Shown one piece after another: positions 35,058-43,657 of a stretch of DNA of 64,000 bases (its first letter is position 1; each line of letters starts with the position of its first letter). The stretch is from Bacteroidetes bacterium UBA2475 (GTDB lineage Bacteria; Bacteroidota; Bacteroidia; B-17B0; Aurantibacillaceae): positions 248,001 through 312,000 of the forward strand of contig DDPF01000013.1 of NCBI GenBank assembly GCA_002342065.1. Reading direction: 5' to 3'. The notes beneath the pieces were generated by a model. That model saw only the letters and a program-made list of their open reading frames with translations. It was not told the origin of the DNA and did no database searches. A program made the translations under genes and the position numbers.

Positions 35058-37124
35058 TTATATTTTTATTCCAATTATGCAAATGTCGTCAACCTGGTCA
35101 TGATAACATTTCTCACCAGCTTCATTCGTCCATGTACGCCAGTTATCGTAAGTAAGATTAAGCATATTAATTTGTTCCTGCATTTTAAGATCACTTATTG
35201 ATGTTAAAAACTCATTTAGTTGGCGGTTCTTGAATTTTTTAGCATCGGGACCTCCAAACTGATCGGCATAACCATCAGTATAAAGATACAAAACATCTCC
35301 GGTTTGTAGATCAAGGTCAAATAAAGTAAAACCGTTTGTCTTTTCGCCTTTTCCAACAGGCATTTTATCTTTTGGCATTTCTAAAGCTTTTCCTTCACGA
35401 ATGATAATAGGAGCGTTATTAGCAGCTGCATAGGTCATTTTGTTTGTAGACCTGTTTATACACATTAAAATGGCATCCATGCCATCACGGCCACCCTCTT
35501 GAGAAAAGTGTTCGATCAATCTGTTACGCACATGGTCTAATATTTCATTTGGTTTAATTAAGTTCTTCTCAATAACCGCCTCATTTAAAAAGTTGATGTT
35601 AAGCAAACTCATAAATGCTCCCGGAACCCCATGACCGGTTGAATCGCAAACTGCAAGGTAAAAATTATCATTATGTTGTGTAGCCCAATAAAAATCACCA
35701 CTCACAATATCTTTTGGTTTAAACAAAACAAAATGTCCGGGTAGGGAGGCCCTTAAAAGCCTTTCGTTGGCTAATAAAGCATATTGTATACGTTTTGCAT
35801 AGTTAATTGAGTCGAGAATATCTTTTTGATGAAGTTCGATGATCTCTTTTTGTTTTTCGGCAACAATGCTTCGGTTAATAGCTAACTCACGCTGTTTATC
35901 AACTTCTATCTTTTGAGATTCGATAATAAAATTTTGTTTCTGTATTACTTTAATCCTCCTGTAAAGGAAAACAGAGAAGATGATCACAATTAAAAGACCA
36001 ATAAGCACTGATGTAATGATTATTTTATTTTGCTGTAGCTGGTCGTTATACTTAATGTCTTTTTTTTCCTGTTCAGCTTTAGCAGCATTCTCTTTTTTCT
36101 CAAACTCATATTGAAATTGTTTTTTTACAGAGATCTTTTGAAGCTCACTATTATTTAAACTGTCTTTCATACGATTGGAAAGTTTTAGCATATCGTAAGC
36201 CTTATCATATTTATTTTGGCTCTTATAAATATCCTGTAAAAGGTTTGCTGCAGCGCCAATATTAGTGGGGTATCCAATTTTATTTGAAATTTCGAGTGAG
36301 GCAAGTGCATTTTCCAAAGCAAGATTGATTTTATTTTCTTTTAAATAAAGCTGACCCAAATTGTATAAAGAGTATGCAATGCCTTGCTCGTCGTTTATCT
36401 CTGTACGGATCTTTAAACTCTTGGTAAAAAAGTCAAGAGCTTTTGCATTATTATTTTGTTCTTCATAAATATTACCAATGTTTTGAAGAGAGTATCCCTG
36501 GCCCAATTTATCATTAATGGTTTCTCTTATACGCAGGCTTTGATAAAAATAACGTAATGCCCTTGACTTATCGCCGGTCTGTTCGAATAAATTTCCAATA
36601 TTGCTGAGAGACTGTGCTATACCTTCCTTGTCTTCAATTTCTTCGCGCAATTTTAAACTTTTCTCATAATAGTCAAGTGCACGCACAATATCGCCCTGGC
36701 TATTATAAATAAAGCCTACATTATTAAGAGAGTAAGCAAGTCCTTTTTTATCTTTTATCTCCTCCTGGATCTTTATGCTTTTATGAAAGTAATCTAAGGC
36801 AACAGAAATATCACCTAAATTATTATAGATATAACCCTTGTTGTTTAAGAAATCGGCATAATGCCCTTTTGCTTTTAGCTTTGTTTCAGCATCGCCGCTT
36901 ACCATTAATTTTTGTGAGAGGATACCTAAAATATCGTTGTATTGTGACCAAACATTATCTTCATTTATAGATTCTATTAGCGTATTTAGGATCTCAAGTT
37001 TATGAAGGTCTTCTTTTGCAAGAGTTAATTCATTTTTTAAAGAATCTATCTTTTTATCTTGTGAAATGCAGAAAAAGGAATTCAATACAAGAACTGAAAA
37101 TAATAGATATAGTTTGTTTCTCAT
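35058..37124 (-). CDS. TPR - membrane helix - SpoIIE phosphatase (array member F)
   Basis: 688 aa from ATG 37124, placed by the signal peptide (NKLYLLFSVLVLNSFFCISQ) and because ATGA overlaps the stop of the previous gene by 4 bp, a sign of translational coupling. An ATG at 37145 exists but adds only seven residues. Five very regular 40-residue TPR units (such as SNIGNLFEQTGDKSRALRYF) span about 95-300. Transmembrane helix about 368-389, second coil, linker LDSINYAKRIQ, PP2C with KPKDIVSGDFYW (D477), CDSTGHGVPGAFMS (D494), RDGMDAILMC and LYLYTDGYADQFGG. It ends DDICIIGIKI. It is part of the tightly packed minus-strand run. Confidence 0.92.
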   Translation of the reverse strand: MRNKLYLLFSVLVLNSFFCISQDKKIDSLKNELTLAKEDLHKLEILNTLIESINEDNVWSQYNDILGILSQKLMVSGDAETKLKAKGHYADFLNNKGYIYNNLGDISVALDYFHKSIKIQEEIKDKKGLAYSLNNVGFIYNSQGDIVRALDYYEKSLKLREEIEDKEGIAQSLSNIGNLFEQTGDKSRALRYFYQSLRIRETINDKLGQGYSLQNIGNIYEEQNNNAKALDFFTKSLKIRTEINDEQGIAYSLYNLGQLYLKENKINLALENALASLEISNKIGYPTNIGAAANLLQDIYKSQNKYDKAYDMLKLSNRMKDSLNNSELQKISVKKQFQYEFEKKENAAKAEQEKKDIKYNDQLQQNKIIITSVLIGLLIVIIFSVFLYRRIKVIQKQNFIIESQKIEVDKQRELAINRSIVAEKQKEIIELHQKDILDSINYAKRIQYALLANERLLRASLPGHFVLFKPKDIVSGDFYWATQHNDNFYLAVCDSTGHGVPGAFMSLLNINFLNEAVIEKNLIKPNEILDHVRNRLIEHFSQEGGRDGMDAILMCINRSTNKMTYAAANNAPIIIREGKALEMPKDKMPVGKGEKTNGFTLFDLDLQTGDVLYLYTDGYADQFGGPDAKKFKNRQLNEFLTSISDLKMQEQINMLNLTYDNWRTWTNEAGEKCYHDQVDDICIIGIKI

Positions 37125-39121
37125 ATTTTTATTCCAATAATACAAATGTCATCTATCTGATCAAGTTGCCCTTTCCATTCAAGAAACCTATTATTTAAAA
37201 TATCTTTCTGCTTAGCAATTGGATTATTAGCCACTGTAATCAAAAATTCATTTAACTGGCGTGACTTAAATTTCCTGATATCAGGGCCGCCAAACTGGTC
37301 GCCATAACCATCAGTATAAAGATATAAAGTATCTTCTTTCTTCAGATCATTAATTTCAAACAAGGTAAATGGATCCATTTTTTCACCTTTACCAACAGGC
37401 ATTTTGTCTTTTGGTAATTCGATCATTTTATTATCACTAATTAAGATAGGGGCATTATTGGCAGCAGAGTAGGTAACTTTTTTATTGTTTATTCGGATCA
37501 ATATACAATCCATACCATCCTGCGCGCCATCCTGCGAGATATGTTCGATAAGCCTATTCCTAACATGATCTAAAATTTCGTGAGGCTCTAAAACATTTTT
37601 TTCTTTAATTGCTTCACTTAAAAAGAACATGTTCAATAAACTCATAAAGGCGCCGGGAACTCCATGTCCTGTGCTATCACAAACAGCAAGGTAAAAATTA
37701 CCATTGTGTTCTGTTGACCAATAAAAATCGCCGCTTACAACATCTTTAGGCTGAAAGAAAATAAAGTGGTCATTTAAATTTTTCTTTAACAACTCTTTGC
37801 TGGCCAAAAAACTACGTTGAATCCGTTCGGCATAGTGAATGCTATCTGTTATCTCTTTATGCTTTACTTCTACAAGACGCTTTTGTTCGTCTATAATTAC
37901 CAATTGATTTTGGGTCTGTTGTTCTTTTAACTCAATTATTTGTTTTTGTTTATTGGTTAGCTTAAATCTTTTGAATAAAGCGAAAGTAAAAATAATGATT
38001 ATTAAAAGTATACCTATAATGATATAGATTATTAATTGATGTAATTTTTTCTCCTCTAAACTTATTGCTTTCTGAATAGCAGCTTTTGCTTTTAATTCTG
38101 TTTCCTTTTTTTCAACTTCAAAATTTGTTTTTGTATCACTTAATTTCGAGCTGTTCTCAATATTAAACAATGTATCGGTGAGCTGTTTAAATTTTACATG
38201 GTTTGAATAAGCTTCTTTATAATGACCTAATCCAACTTCAGCATTTGCCATGAGTTCATATCCCATGCGTAGATTATTTAGAGTGTTTATCTCTTTTGAT
38301 AACGCAATAACTTTTTGAGCATATTCCTTAGCTAAGGCATACTTCTTCAAAGTTATATTCAAATCACAAATATTTATCAAATTCAAAATTATTCCTTCTT
38401 TATCATTTAATTCCTCGTCGAGCTGTAGCGATCGGTAATAGTATTCAAGCGCTTTTGAATAATCCTTTTGGTCATCGTAAATAAGGCCTATATTAGTGAT
38501 ACAAGAAGATATACCTTCCTTATCATTAAGTTCTTCGTTTAACTTTAAAGCCCTTTTATAACATTGCAAAGCTTTGTAAGGTTCTTTTTGAGTTTGGTAC
38601 ATAGTACCAATATTTAAAAGATCAGCTGAGATGCCTTCTTTATCTTTTAGCTCCTCATCAATTTTTAAAGCCTTTGTATAGTATTCCAAGGCTTGTTCGT
38701 AACTACCCTGAAAATCGTATATAAGACCAATATTCGTATAACATTTTGCTATTCCTGTTTTCTCTTTTATCTCTTCATATATTTTTTGTGCTTTTGTAAA
38801 ATGATCTAATGCTTTAGGGTAATTGCCAATTGAATAATGAATAAGGCCAATATTCATGATGCTATTGGCTGTTTTAAGTTTATTGTTAAGTTTCTCACTC
38901 AAAACTAAACACTTGTTATAATACACTATTGCTGAATCGTAACGCGCACGGTCATAATAAATTGAAGCGATACTATTATAGAGTTCAAGTTTAGTCGTTT
39001 CTTCTTTATTATTTTTTAAACTGGTGTATAAAGTATCGAGTTTTGTATTTTGAGAAAAAACAAAACCTCCCATTAAAAATATGAAATCAATGATAAGTAT
39101 TTTACAAGTATAGTTCTTCAT
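37121..39121 (-). CDS. TPR - membrane helix - SpoIIE phosphatase (array member E)
   Basis: 666 aa from ATG 39121, which begins the signal peptide (KNYTCKILIIDFIFLMGG). An upstream ATG at 39169 would add 16 charged residues and overlap the previous gene. Five near-identical 40-residue TPRs (YEQALEYYTKALKIDEEL, then KDKEGIS, and so on) follow, more uniform than in other members. Transmembrane helix about 362-384, second coil, linker TDSIHYAERIQ, PP2C with QPKDVVSGDFYW (D465), CDSTGHGVPGAFMS (D482), QDGMDCILIR and LYLYTDGYGDQFGG. The stop overlaps the ATG of member F by 4 bp. It lies 22 bp after the GT-C-like gene. Confidence 0.92.
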   Translation of the reverse strand: MKNYTCKILIIDFIFLMGGFVFSQNTKLDTLYTSLKNNKEETTKLELYNSIASIYYDRARYDSAIVYYNKCLVLSEKLNNKLKTANSIMNIGLIHYSIGNYPKALDHFTKAQKIYEEIKEKTGIAKCYTNIGLIYDFQGSYEQALEYYTKALKIDEELKDKEGISADLLNIGTMYQTQKEPYKALQCYKRALKLNEELNDKEGISSCITNIGLIYDDQKDYSKALEYYYRSLQLDEELNDKEGIILNLINICDLNITLKKYALAKEYAQKVIALSKEINTLNNLRMGYELMANAEVGLGHYKEAYSNHVKFKQLTDTLFNIENSSKLSDTKTNFEVEKKETELKAKAAIQKAISLEEKKLHQLIIYIIIGILLIIIIFTFALFKRFKLTNKQKQIIELKEQQTQNQLVIIDEQKRLVEVKHKEITDSIHYAERIQRSFLASKELLKKNLNDHFIFFQPKDVVSGDFYWSTEHNGNFYLAVCDSTGHGVPGAFMSLLNMFFLSEAIKEKNVLEPHEILDHVRNRLIEHISQDGAQDGMDCILIRINNKKVTYSAANNAPILISDNKMIELPKDKMPVGKGEKMDPFTLFEINDLKKEDTLYLYTDGYGDQFGGPDIRKFKSRQLNEFLITVANNPIAKQKDILNNRFLEWKGQLDQIDDICIIGIKI

Positions 39122-39143
39122 TCGATAGGATCGCGTTTTACAT

Positions 39144-40682
39144 TTATTCAGCTTTAGTTTTATTAACAAGGAATAGTTTTGTTAAACCATCAGGTGAATT
39201 GTAAATATTATTGCAAGCCGAATCAATAAACATTTTTAAATGGATATTATTTTCATTTTGCAACAGATCAAAATTTCCAAAAACAAATACATAGTCAGGT
39301 AATTGGATATGTTTATTGTGCAATGCGCAGCGTATAGGTTTAATACCACTTTTCCATTTTAATGGAAACCATCCTAATTCTGCCTCATAGTTTTCCGCAA
39401 TTACGATTTCACGATTAAACCCTAAACAATTTGAGAAATGACCGTAAGAAAGATGGGATTCAAGCAAATTGATCGGAAATACCACAGACCTATCTTTAAT
39501 ATACTTTGAAGCATTAACCGTCTCTGCAACATCTTTACTTTGCTCAGACAAAATAGGGTGCCTAATCTCAGCTAAATTAATAAATGTAAATGAAATTATA
39601 AAAAAAGAAATAAGCATAATTACTTTGTTCTTAATTGGATTTGATGCGATCCAGAAAAATAAAAAATAATAGAACAACAGTAATAATCGCACACTGAACA
39701 TGCCACTTAAAAAGCCGTTCTTTGTAAACATTAAAATCGGCAAAACAATGATCGAGAATATTAAAAACACATCTGACAAATTAAATAATTCCCGCGATTC
39801 ACTCTTTTTGATCACAAGAAATGTAGTTAAAATGATCGAAAGTATTGCTAATAAACCTGCAGAAGGGGCCTCCAACTCAGTAATATAAACAATTGCCGGT
39901 GAGAAAAATAAGATATTCTTAAATTTTTCATAATTGGACATATCGTAATCATAATTCAGTATCTCGATCTTTTCATTAAATAAATAAAAAAGTATTAGTG
40001 ATGGTGCAAACAATAAAAAAAAAATCAATCCTTTTAAAAAAAGTTTCTTAAGATTTTTAAATTCTTTTATTAATAATAAACTAAATGAAATAATTAATGA
40101 GATGCCAAATACAAAGGCGTGGGTATAGAATAAGACAACTGAATTAAGAATAATAAGAATTAGAAATAAATAATATCCTTTAGTTCTATTTATCACTAAA
40201 GTTGTTAATATTACTTGTACATTAAGAAAAATAAATGCTAAATTAAAATTATAGAATCCATAATGTAGTAAAGAATTAAACAATAAAGGAAAAATAATAA
40301 AATGAAAATTACTAGTATTATTAGAAACTGACCTAACAGCATGTCTAAATGAAATAGGTAGAAAGATAATTATTAAGCTAAGAAATATTTTGTGCGCATA
40401 AAAACCATCAAAAAACTTTAAAAGGTACTGAAATATAATATGATCAGTGTAATTGGGCAATAATAAAGTGTTTTTTTCAAAATACTGTTTTAGAAAATCG
40501 CTTGAATCAAATAAATTTAATAACCCTGAATTATAAATATGAGCCGGACCATCTAAAGTTAAATAAAAATCATACTTCCAAATTAACGCAACGGAATAGA
40601 TCAGCAGAAAAATAAAAAAAATATTCTCAATACTATATTTTTTGATTTTAGTCACTAAGCTATGTTGGTCTAAATTTTTCAT
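39144..40682 (-). CDS. Polytopic membrane protein, GT-C glycosyltransferase-like
   Basis: 512 aa with about ten or eleven predicted membrane helices (for example FFIFLLIYSVALIW, FLILIILNSVVLFYTH and LLLFYYFLFFWIA), a short cytoplasmic N-terminus and a final soluble part of about 110 residues. The first external loop contains LTLDGPAHIYNSGLLNLF, where the Asp is in the place of the catalytic acidic residue of GT-C glycosyltransferases, which transfer sugars from lipid carriers. I do not recognise a defined family, so this is a fold-level guess. It is embedded in the TPR array: 4 bp after the stop of member C and 22 bp before member E, so it is co-transcribed. It has no TPR, linker or phosphatase. 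Confidence 0.7.
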   Translation of the reverse strand: MKNLDQHSLVTKIKKYSIENIFFIFLLIYSVALIWKYDFYLTLDGPAHIYNSGLLNLFDSSDFLKQYFEKNTLLLPNYTDHIIFQYLLKFFDGFYAHKIFLSLIIIFLPISFRHAVRSVSNNTSNFHFIIFPLLFNSLLHYGFYNFNLAFIFLNVQVILTTLVINRTKGYYLFLILIILNSVVLFYTHAFVFGISLIISFSLLLIKEFKNLKKLFLKGLIFFLLFAPSLILFYLFNEKIEILNYDYDMSNYEKFKNILFFSPAIVYITELEAPSAGLLAILSIILTTFLVIKKSESRELFNLSDVFLIFSIIVLPILMFTKNGFLSGMFSVRLLLLFYYFLFFWIASNPIKNKVIMLISFFIISFTFINLAEIRHPILSEQSKDVAETVNASKYIKDRSVVFPINLLESHLSYGHFSNCLGFNREIVIAENYEAELGWFPLKWKSGIKPIRCALHNKHIQLPDYVFVFGNFDLLQNENNIHLKMFIDSACNNIYNSPDGLTKLFLVNKTKAE

Positions 40683-40686
40683 TTCG

Positions 40687-42159
40687 TTATTTACCTTTGT
40701 ACTTTTCTATGTTCTTTTCTATATATTTTTCGCTTGGTAATAAAGCTTTTTGAATGCGTTTAGCATAGTGAATTGAATCAAGGATCTCTTTTTGTTTTTC
40801 TTCAACAATTTCCTTTTGCAGAGCGATCTCGTCTTTACTCGCGGTAAGAGAGCTATTTAGTTTTACAAGCAACAAATTAGCCTTTTTACGATTTATATTG
40901 GTTCTTATAATAAATAATGAAAGGACAACAAAAGCAATAACAAGGGCTGCAAAAAAACTTATCCAACCTTTTCTTTTCTCTAACTCAGCATTTACAACCA
41001 ATTTATCTTTACTTAATAATGCAATTTCTCTCTCTTTTCTTTCTACATCAAACTTCGTTTCCATCTCCAGCATGTTCTCAGAATAAAGCTGTTTATCAGT
41101 AGAATCTTTTATGGCCACGTACTTATTTTTATAAAACAAAGCGCTTTTATAATTTTCCTTGTCCGAATAAACTTCCGAAAGTCCATTATAAGCATCCATC
41201 AAACATTTTTTGAGATCCATTTTTTCGCAAAGAGGAATCGATAGAAAATAATATTTTTCTGCTTCTTCCAAATTTTTCATTTTCATGTATGTGTCACCAA
41301 CGTTAAGATAGGAATACGCGAGGTTCTCTTCGTTATTTATGGCAATAGCGTAATTAAGTGCCGTTTTTGTCGCATCAAGCGCTTTATCATATTGCTTTCT
41401 TTTATCATAAATTACAGAATAGTTGGAGTATACATTTATTAATCTTAAAGTATCATGTAGTTCATTAAGTGTTTCAAAAGCCCTATCAAGATACCAAAGC
41501 GCAGTAGAATCTTCATTTGTTTTTGTATACAGAACAGACATATTGATATAGGATTCAGCAAGTCCAACCACATCGTTTTCCGCTTTCTCAAGCTCAACCG
41601 CTTTCTTATGAAATTCGAGTGAACGGGGAAAATTCTGTTTTGCCTCTAAAACAACAGCCAGGTTACTATACAAACTTTTCATGGCTGTTAGGTTTTTCAT
41701 TTTTTCGGAAAGGGTTGTAGCAAGTAAAAAATAATTGATGCAACTATCAAGGTTGTAGGTCATGTAAAATACAGATCCCATTCCGTTATAACTTCGCGAT
41801 AAACCAAAATCATCTTTCATTTTAAGTTGAATAGGTATTGCTATGCGATTACACTCAAGAGATTCGGCATATTTGCCTTCCTGAGTTAAAAGCATCCCTA
41901 AAAGATTATTGGCATCAGCAATACCAAGCTGGAATTTTAGAGTTTCAGAAAGTTCTAATGCACGTTTAACGTACTTTTTTGCTTCTTCAACATTCTTGTG
42001 GCGCAATTTATTCGAAAGTTTTAATATCTTTCGTACTCCGGTACTGTCGTTTGGCGCGCTTTCAATTAACAGTTTTAATGAATCGATCGTTTTATCCGAC
42101 TGGGAATAAACCGAAAATGAAAAGAACAATAAGGTGAGAACAAGTAATAAATTCTTCAT
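40687..42159 (-). CDS. TPR receptor lacking a phosphatase domain (array member C)
   Basis: 490 aa. Signal peptide (KNLLLVLTLLFFSFSVYSQ) and IDSLKLLIESAPNDST, then TPR repeats (FGLSRSYNGMGSVFYMTYNL and others) to about 350. Coil, transmembrane helix (about 398-418), coil, linker LDSIHYAKRIQ (460-470). The protein then reads KALLPSEKYIEKN and ends with a basic tail, 20 residues after the linker. The downstream gap is only 4 bp before the GT-C-like gene, so no phosphatase sequence could ever have been lost here without a large deletion. The linker and tail match members B and G closely. Predicted topology is TPR outside, tail inside. Confidence 0.87.
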   Translation of the reverse strand: MKNLLLVLTLLFFSFSVYSQSDKTIDSLKLLIESAPNDSTGVRKILKLSNKLRHKNVEEAKKYVKRALELSETLKFQLGIADANNLLGMLLTQEGKYAESLECNRIAIPIQLKMKDDFGLSRSYNGMGSVFYMTYNLDSCINYFLLATTLSEKMKNLTAMKSLYSNLAVVLEAKQNFPRSLEFHKKAVELEKAENDVVGLAESYINMSVLYTKTNEDSTALWYLDRAFETLNELHDTLRLINVYSNYSVIYDKRKQYDKALDATKTALNYAIAINNEENLAYSYLNVGDTYMKMKNLEEAEKYYFLSIPLCEKMDLKKCLMDAYNGLSEVYSDKENYKSALFYKNKYVAIKDSTDKQLYSENMLEMETKFDVERKEREIALLSKDKLVVNAELEKRKGWISFFAALVIAFVVLSLFIIRTNINRKKANLLLVKLNSSLTASKDEIALQKEIVEEKQKEILDSIHYAKRIQKALLPSEKYIEKNIEKYKGK

Positions 42160-42173
42160 ATTATATATTTTTT

Positions 42174-43625
42174 CTAAACATTCTTTTCTTTTTCGCTTTG
42201 CAGTTTTTTTAGACTCCTATAAATGTACTTCTCGCTGGGCAAAAGGGTCTTTTGTATTCGTCGTGCATAGTTGATAGAATCGAGTATTTCTTTCTGTTTT
42301 CCTTCTAAGATGTTTTTTTGGTTAGAAAGGATAATATTTGTTTTTTTCTTTTGACGATAGTTGATAATAGCGAATACAGCAAGGCATGAAATTAAAACAA
42401 GACCAATTACAATAGAGATATTTACCCTTTTTTGCTGGAGTATTACAAGATCTTTATTCTTTAATTTTTCTTCCTGAACCTCGATCTCTTTTTGTTTACT
42501 CTCATTTTGATATTTTGCCTCTAGTTCCTGGATCTGTTTTAGTTTTTGCTCATCATAAACTGTTTTAATTATAGCTAGGTATTTTGACTGATACTCGAAG
42601 GCTTTTTGATAATTTTTTGACTTTGAAAAAATGTAAGCCAACACCTGGTAAGCGAATTTCATACTATCACGATTCTTAATTTCTTCAGCAAATTTTAATC
42701 CTATCTCAGCATATTCAATAGCTTTATTTATATCACCACTTTTTTCATAAACATCTGCAATATTGCAGCAGGCATCCGCTAAACCACTTTTATTGCTTGT
42801 TTGCTTGCAGAGATCAATTGTTTTTAGCCCTGCATCGAGTGCAGTTTTATAATCTTTTAAAAGTAAACTGGCTGTAGAAATATTGGAGAGGCAACTTGTA
42901 ATCATGGGCGTATTCTTCGCTTTTTCATAATATATCAAAGCAGTTTTAAAATTTTCGAGTGCTTTATTTAATTCACCTTTTGAGCCATAAACAATACCGA
43001 GTCCAACTAAAGCAACACCTGATTGGCTTGGGGCATTAATAGTTTTACTCATGATAAATGATTTTTGGTAATATAGAAGTGCATTATCAAAATCCTCTCT
43101 CTCTGTATAAATTGTGCCAATGTTTGCTAAGCATGAAACGCATGATAGAGTGTCTTTTATTTTTTCATTGATTTTAAGCGCTTTATGTGCGTATATTAGT
43201 GAAGTATCGTAAACTCCTATTTTTCGGTAAAAGTTCGCAAAATCTTCATAGATATCTGCAACAATATTTTCATCAGTTTCTTTTTTTGATAGCTCAATAC
43301 ATTGAAGAAACAATTTTCTTGATTTAGGATACTCATCAATTAACCTGTAGTACACCGCAAGATTCTCAATTGAATAGAGATATTGCAACGAGTAATTATT
43401 TTTTTTTGAAAGTTCTGCCGCTTTGGTAAAATATTCAAAACATTTGGGCATATCTTTTCTCAAGTATGCCTCGCCAATTTTATTATAGAGGCGTATCTTT
43501 TCTTTATCTCTTTGTGCAGTATCTGCACGTTTTATAAGACTATCAACATTAATGGAACCAAAGGCATTAACGCTTAAGGCCAATAGAAGGAATAAACCTA
43601 TTTTTCGTACGCTTAAGAGACTCAT
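42174..43625 (-). CDS. TPR receptor lacking a phosphatase domain (array member B)
   Basis: 483 aa. Signal peptide (KIGLFLLLALSVNAFG), then TPR repeats to about 335 (SVLANIGTIYTER-like, here CLANIGTIYTEREDFDNALL). Coiled coil, transmembrane helix (about 402-423), coil, linker LDSINYARRIQ (448-458), then KTLLPSEKYI and a charged end QSEKEKNV, 25 residues past the linker. It has a slightly longer tail than C and G. It is separated from member A upstream by 32 bp and from C downstream by 14 bp. The gene is intact, so the missing phosphatase is a property of the protein, not of a frameshift. Confidence 0.87.
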   Translation of the reverse strand: MSLLSVRKIGLFLLLALSVNAFGSINVDSLIKRADTAQRDKEKIRLYNKIGEAYLRKDMPKCFEYFTKAAELSKKNNYSLQYLYSIENLAVYYRLIDEYPKSRKLFLQCIELSKKETDENIVADIYEDFANFYRKIGVYDTSLIYAHKALKINEKIKDTLSCVSCLANIGTIYTEREDFDNALLYYQKSFIMSKTINAPSQSGVALVGLGIVYGSKGELNKALENFKTALIYYEKAKNTPMITSCLSNISTASLLLKDYKTALDAGLKTIDLCKQTSNKSGLADACCNIADVYEKSGDINKAIEYAEIGLKFAEEIKNRDSMKFAYQVLAYIFSKSKNYQKAFEYQSKYLAIIKTVYDEQKLKQIQELEAKYQNESKQKEIEVQEEKLKNKDLVILQQKRVNISIVIGLVLISCLAVFAIINYRQKKKTNIILSNQKNILEGKQKEILDSINYARRIQKTLLPSEKYIYRSLKKLQSEKEKNV

Positions 43626-43657
43626 TTTTATTATTTACAATTTGTTTGATCTTTTCA

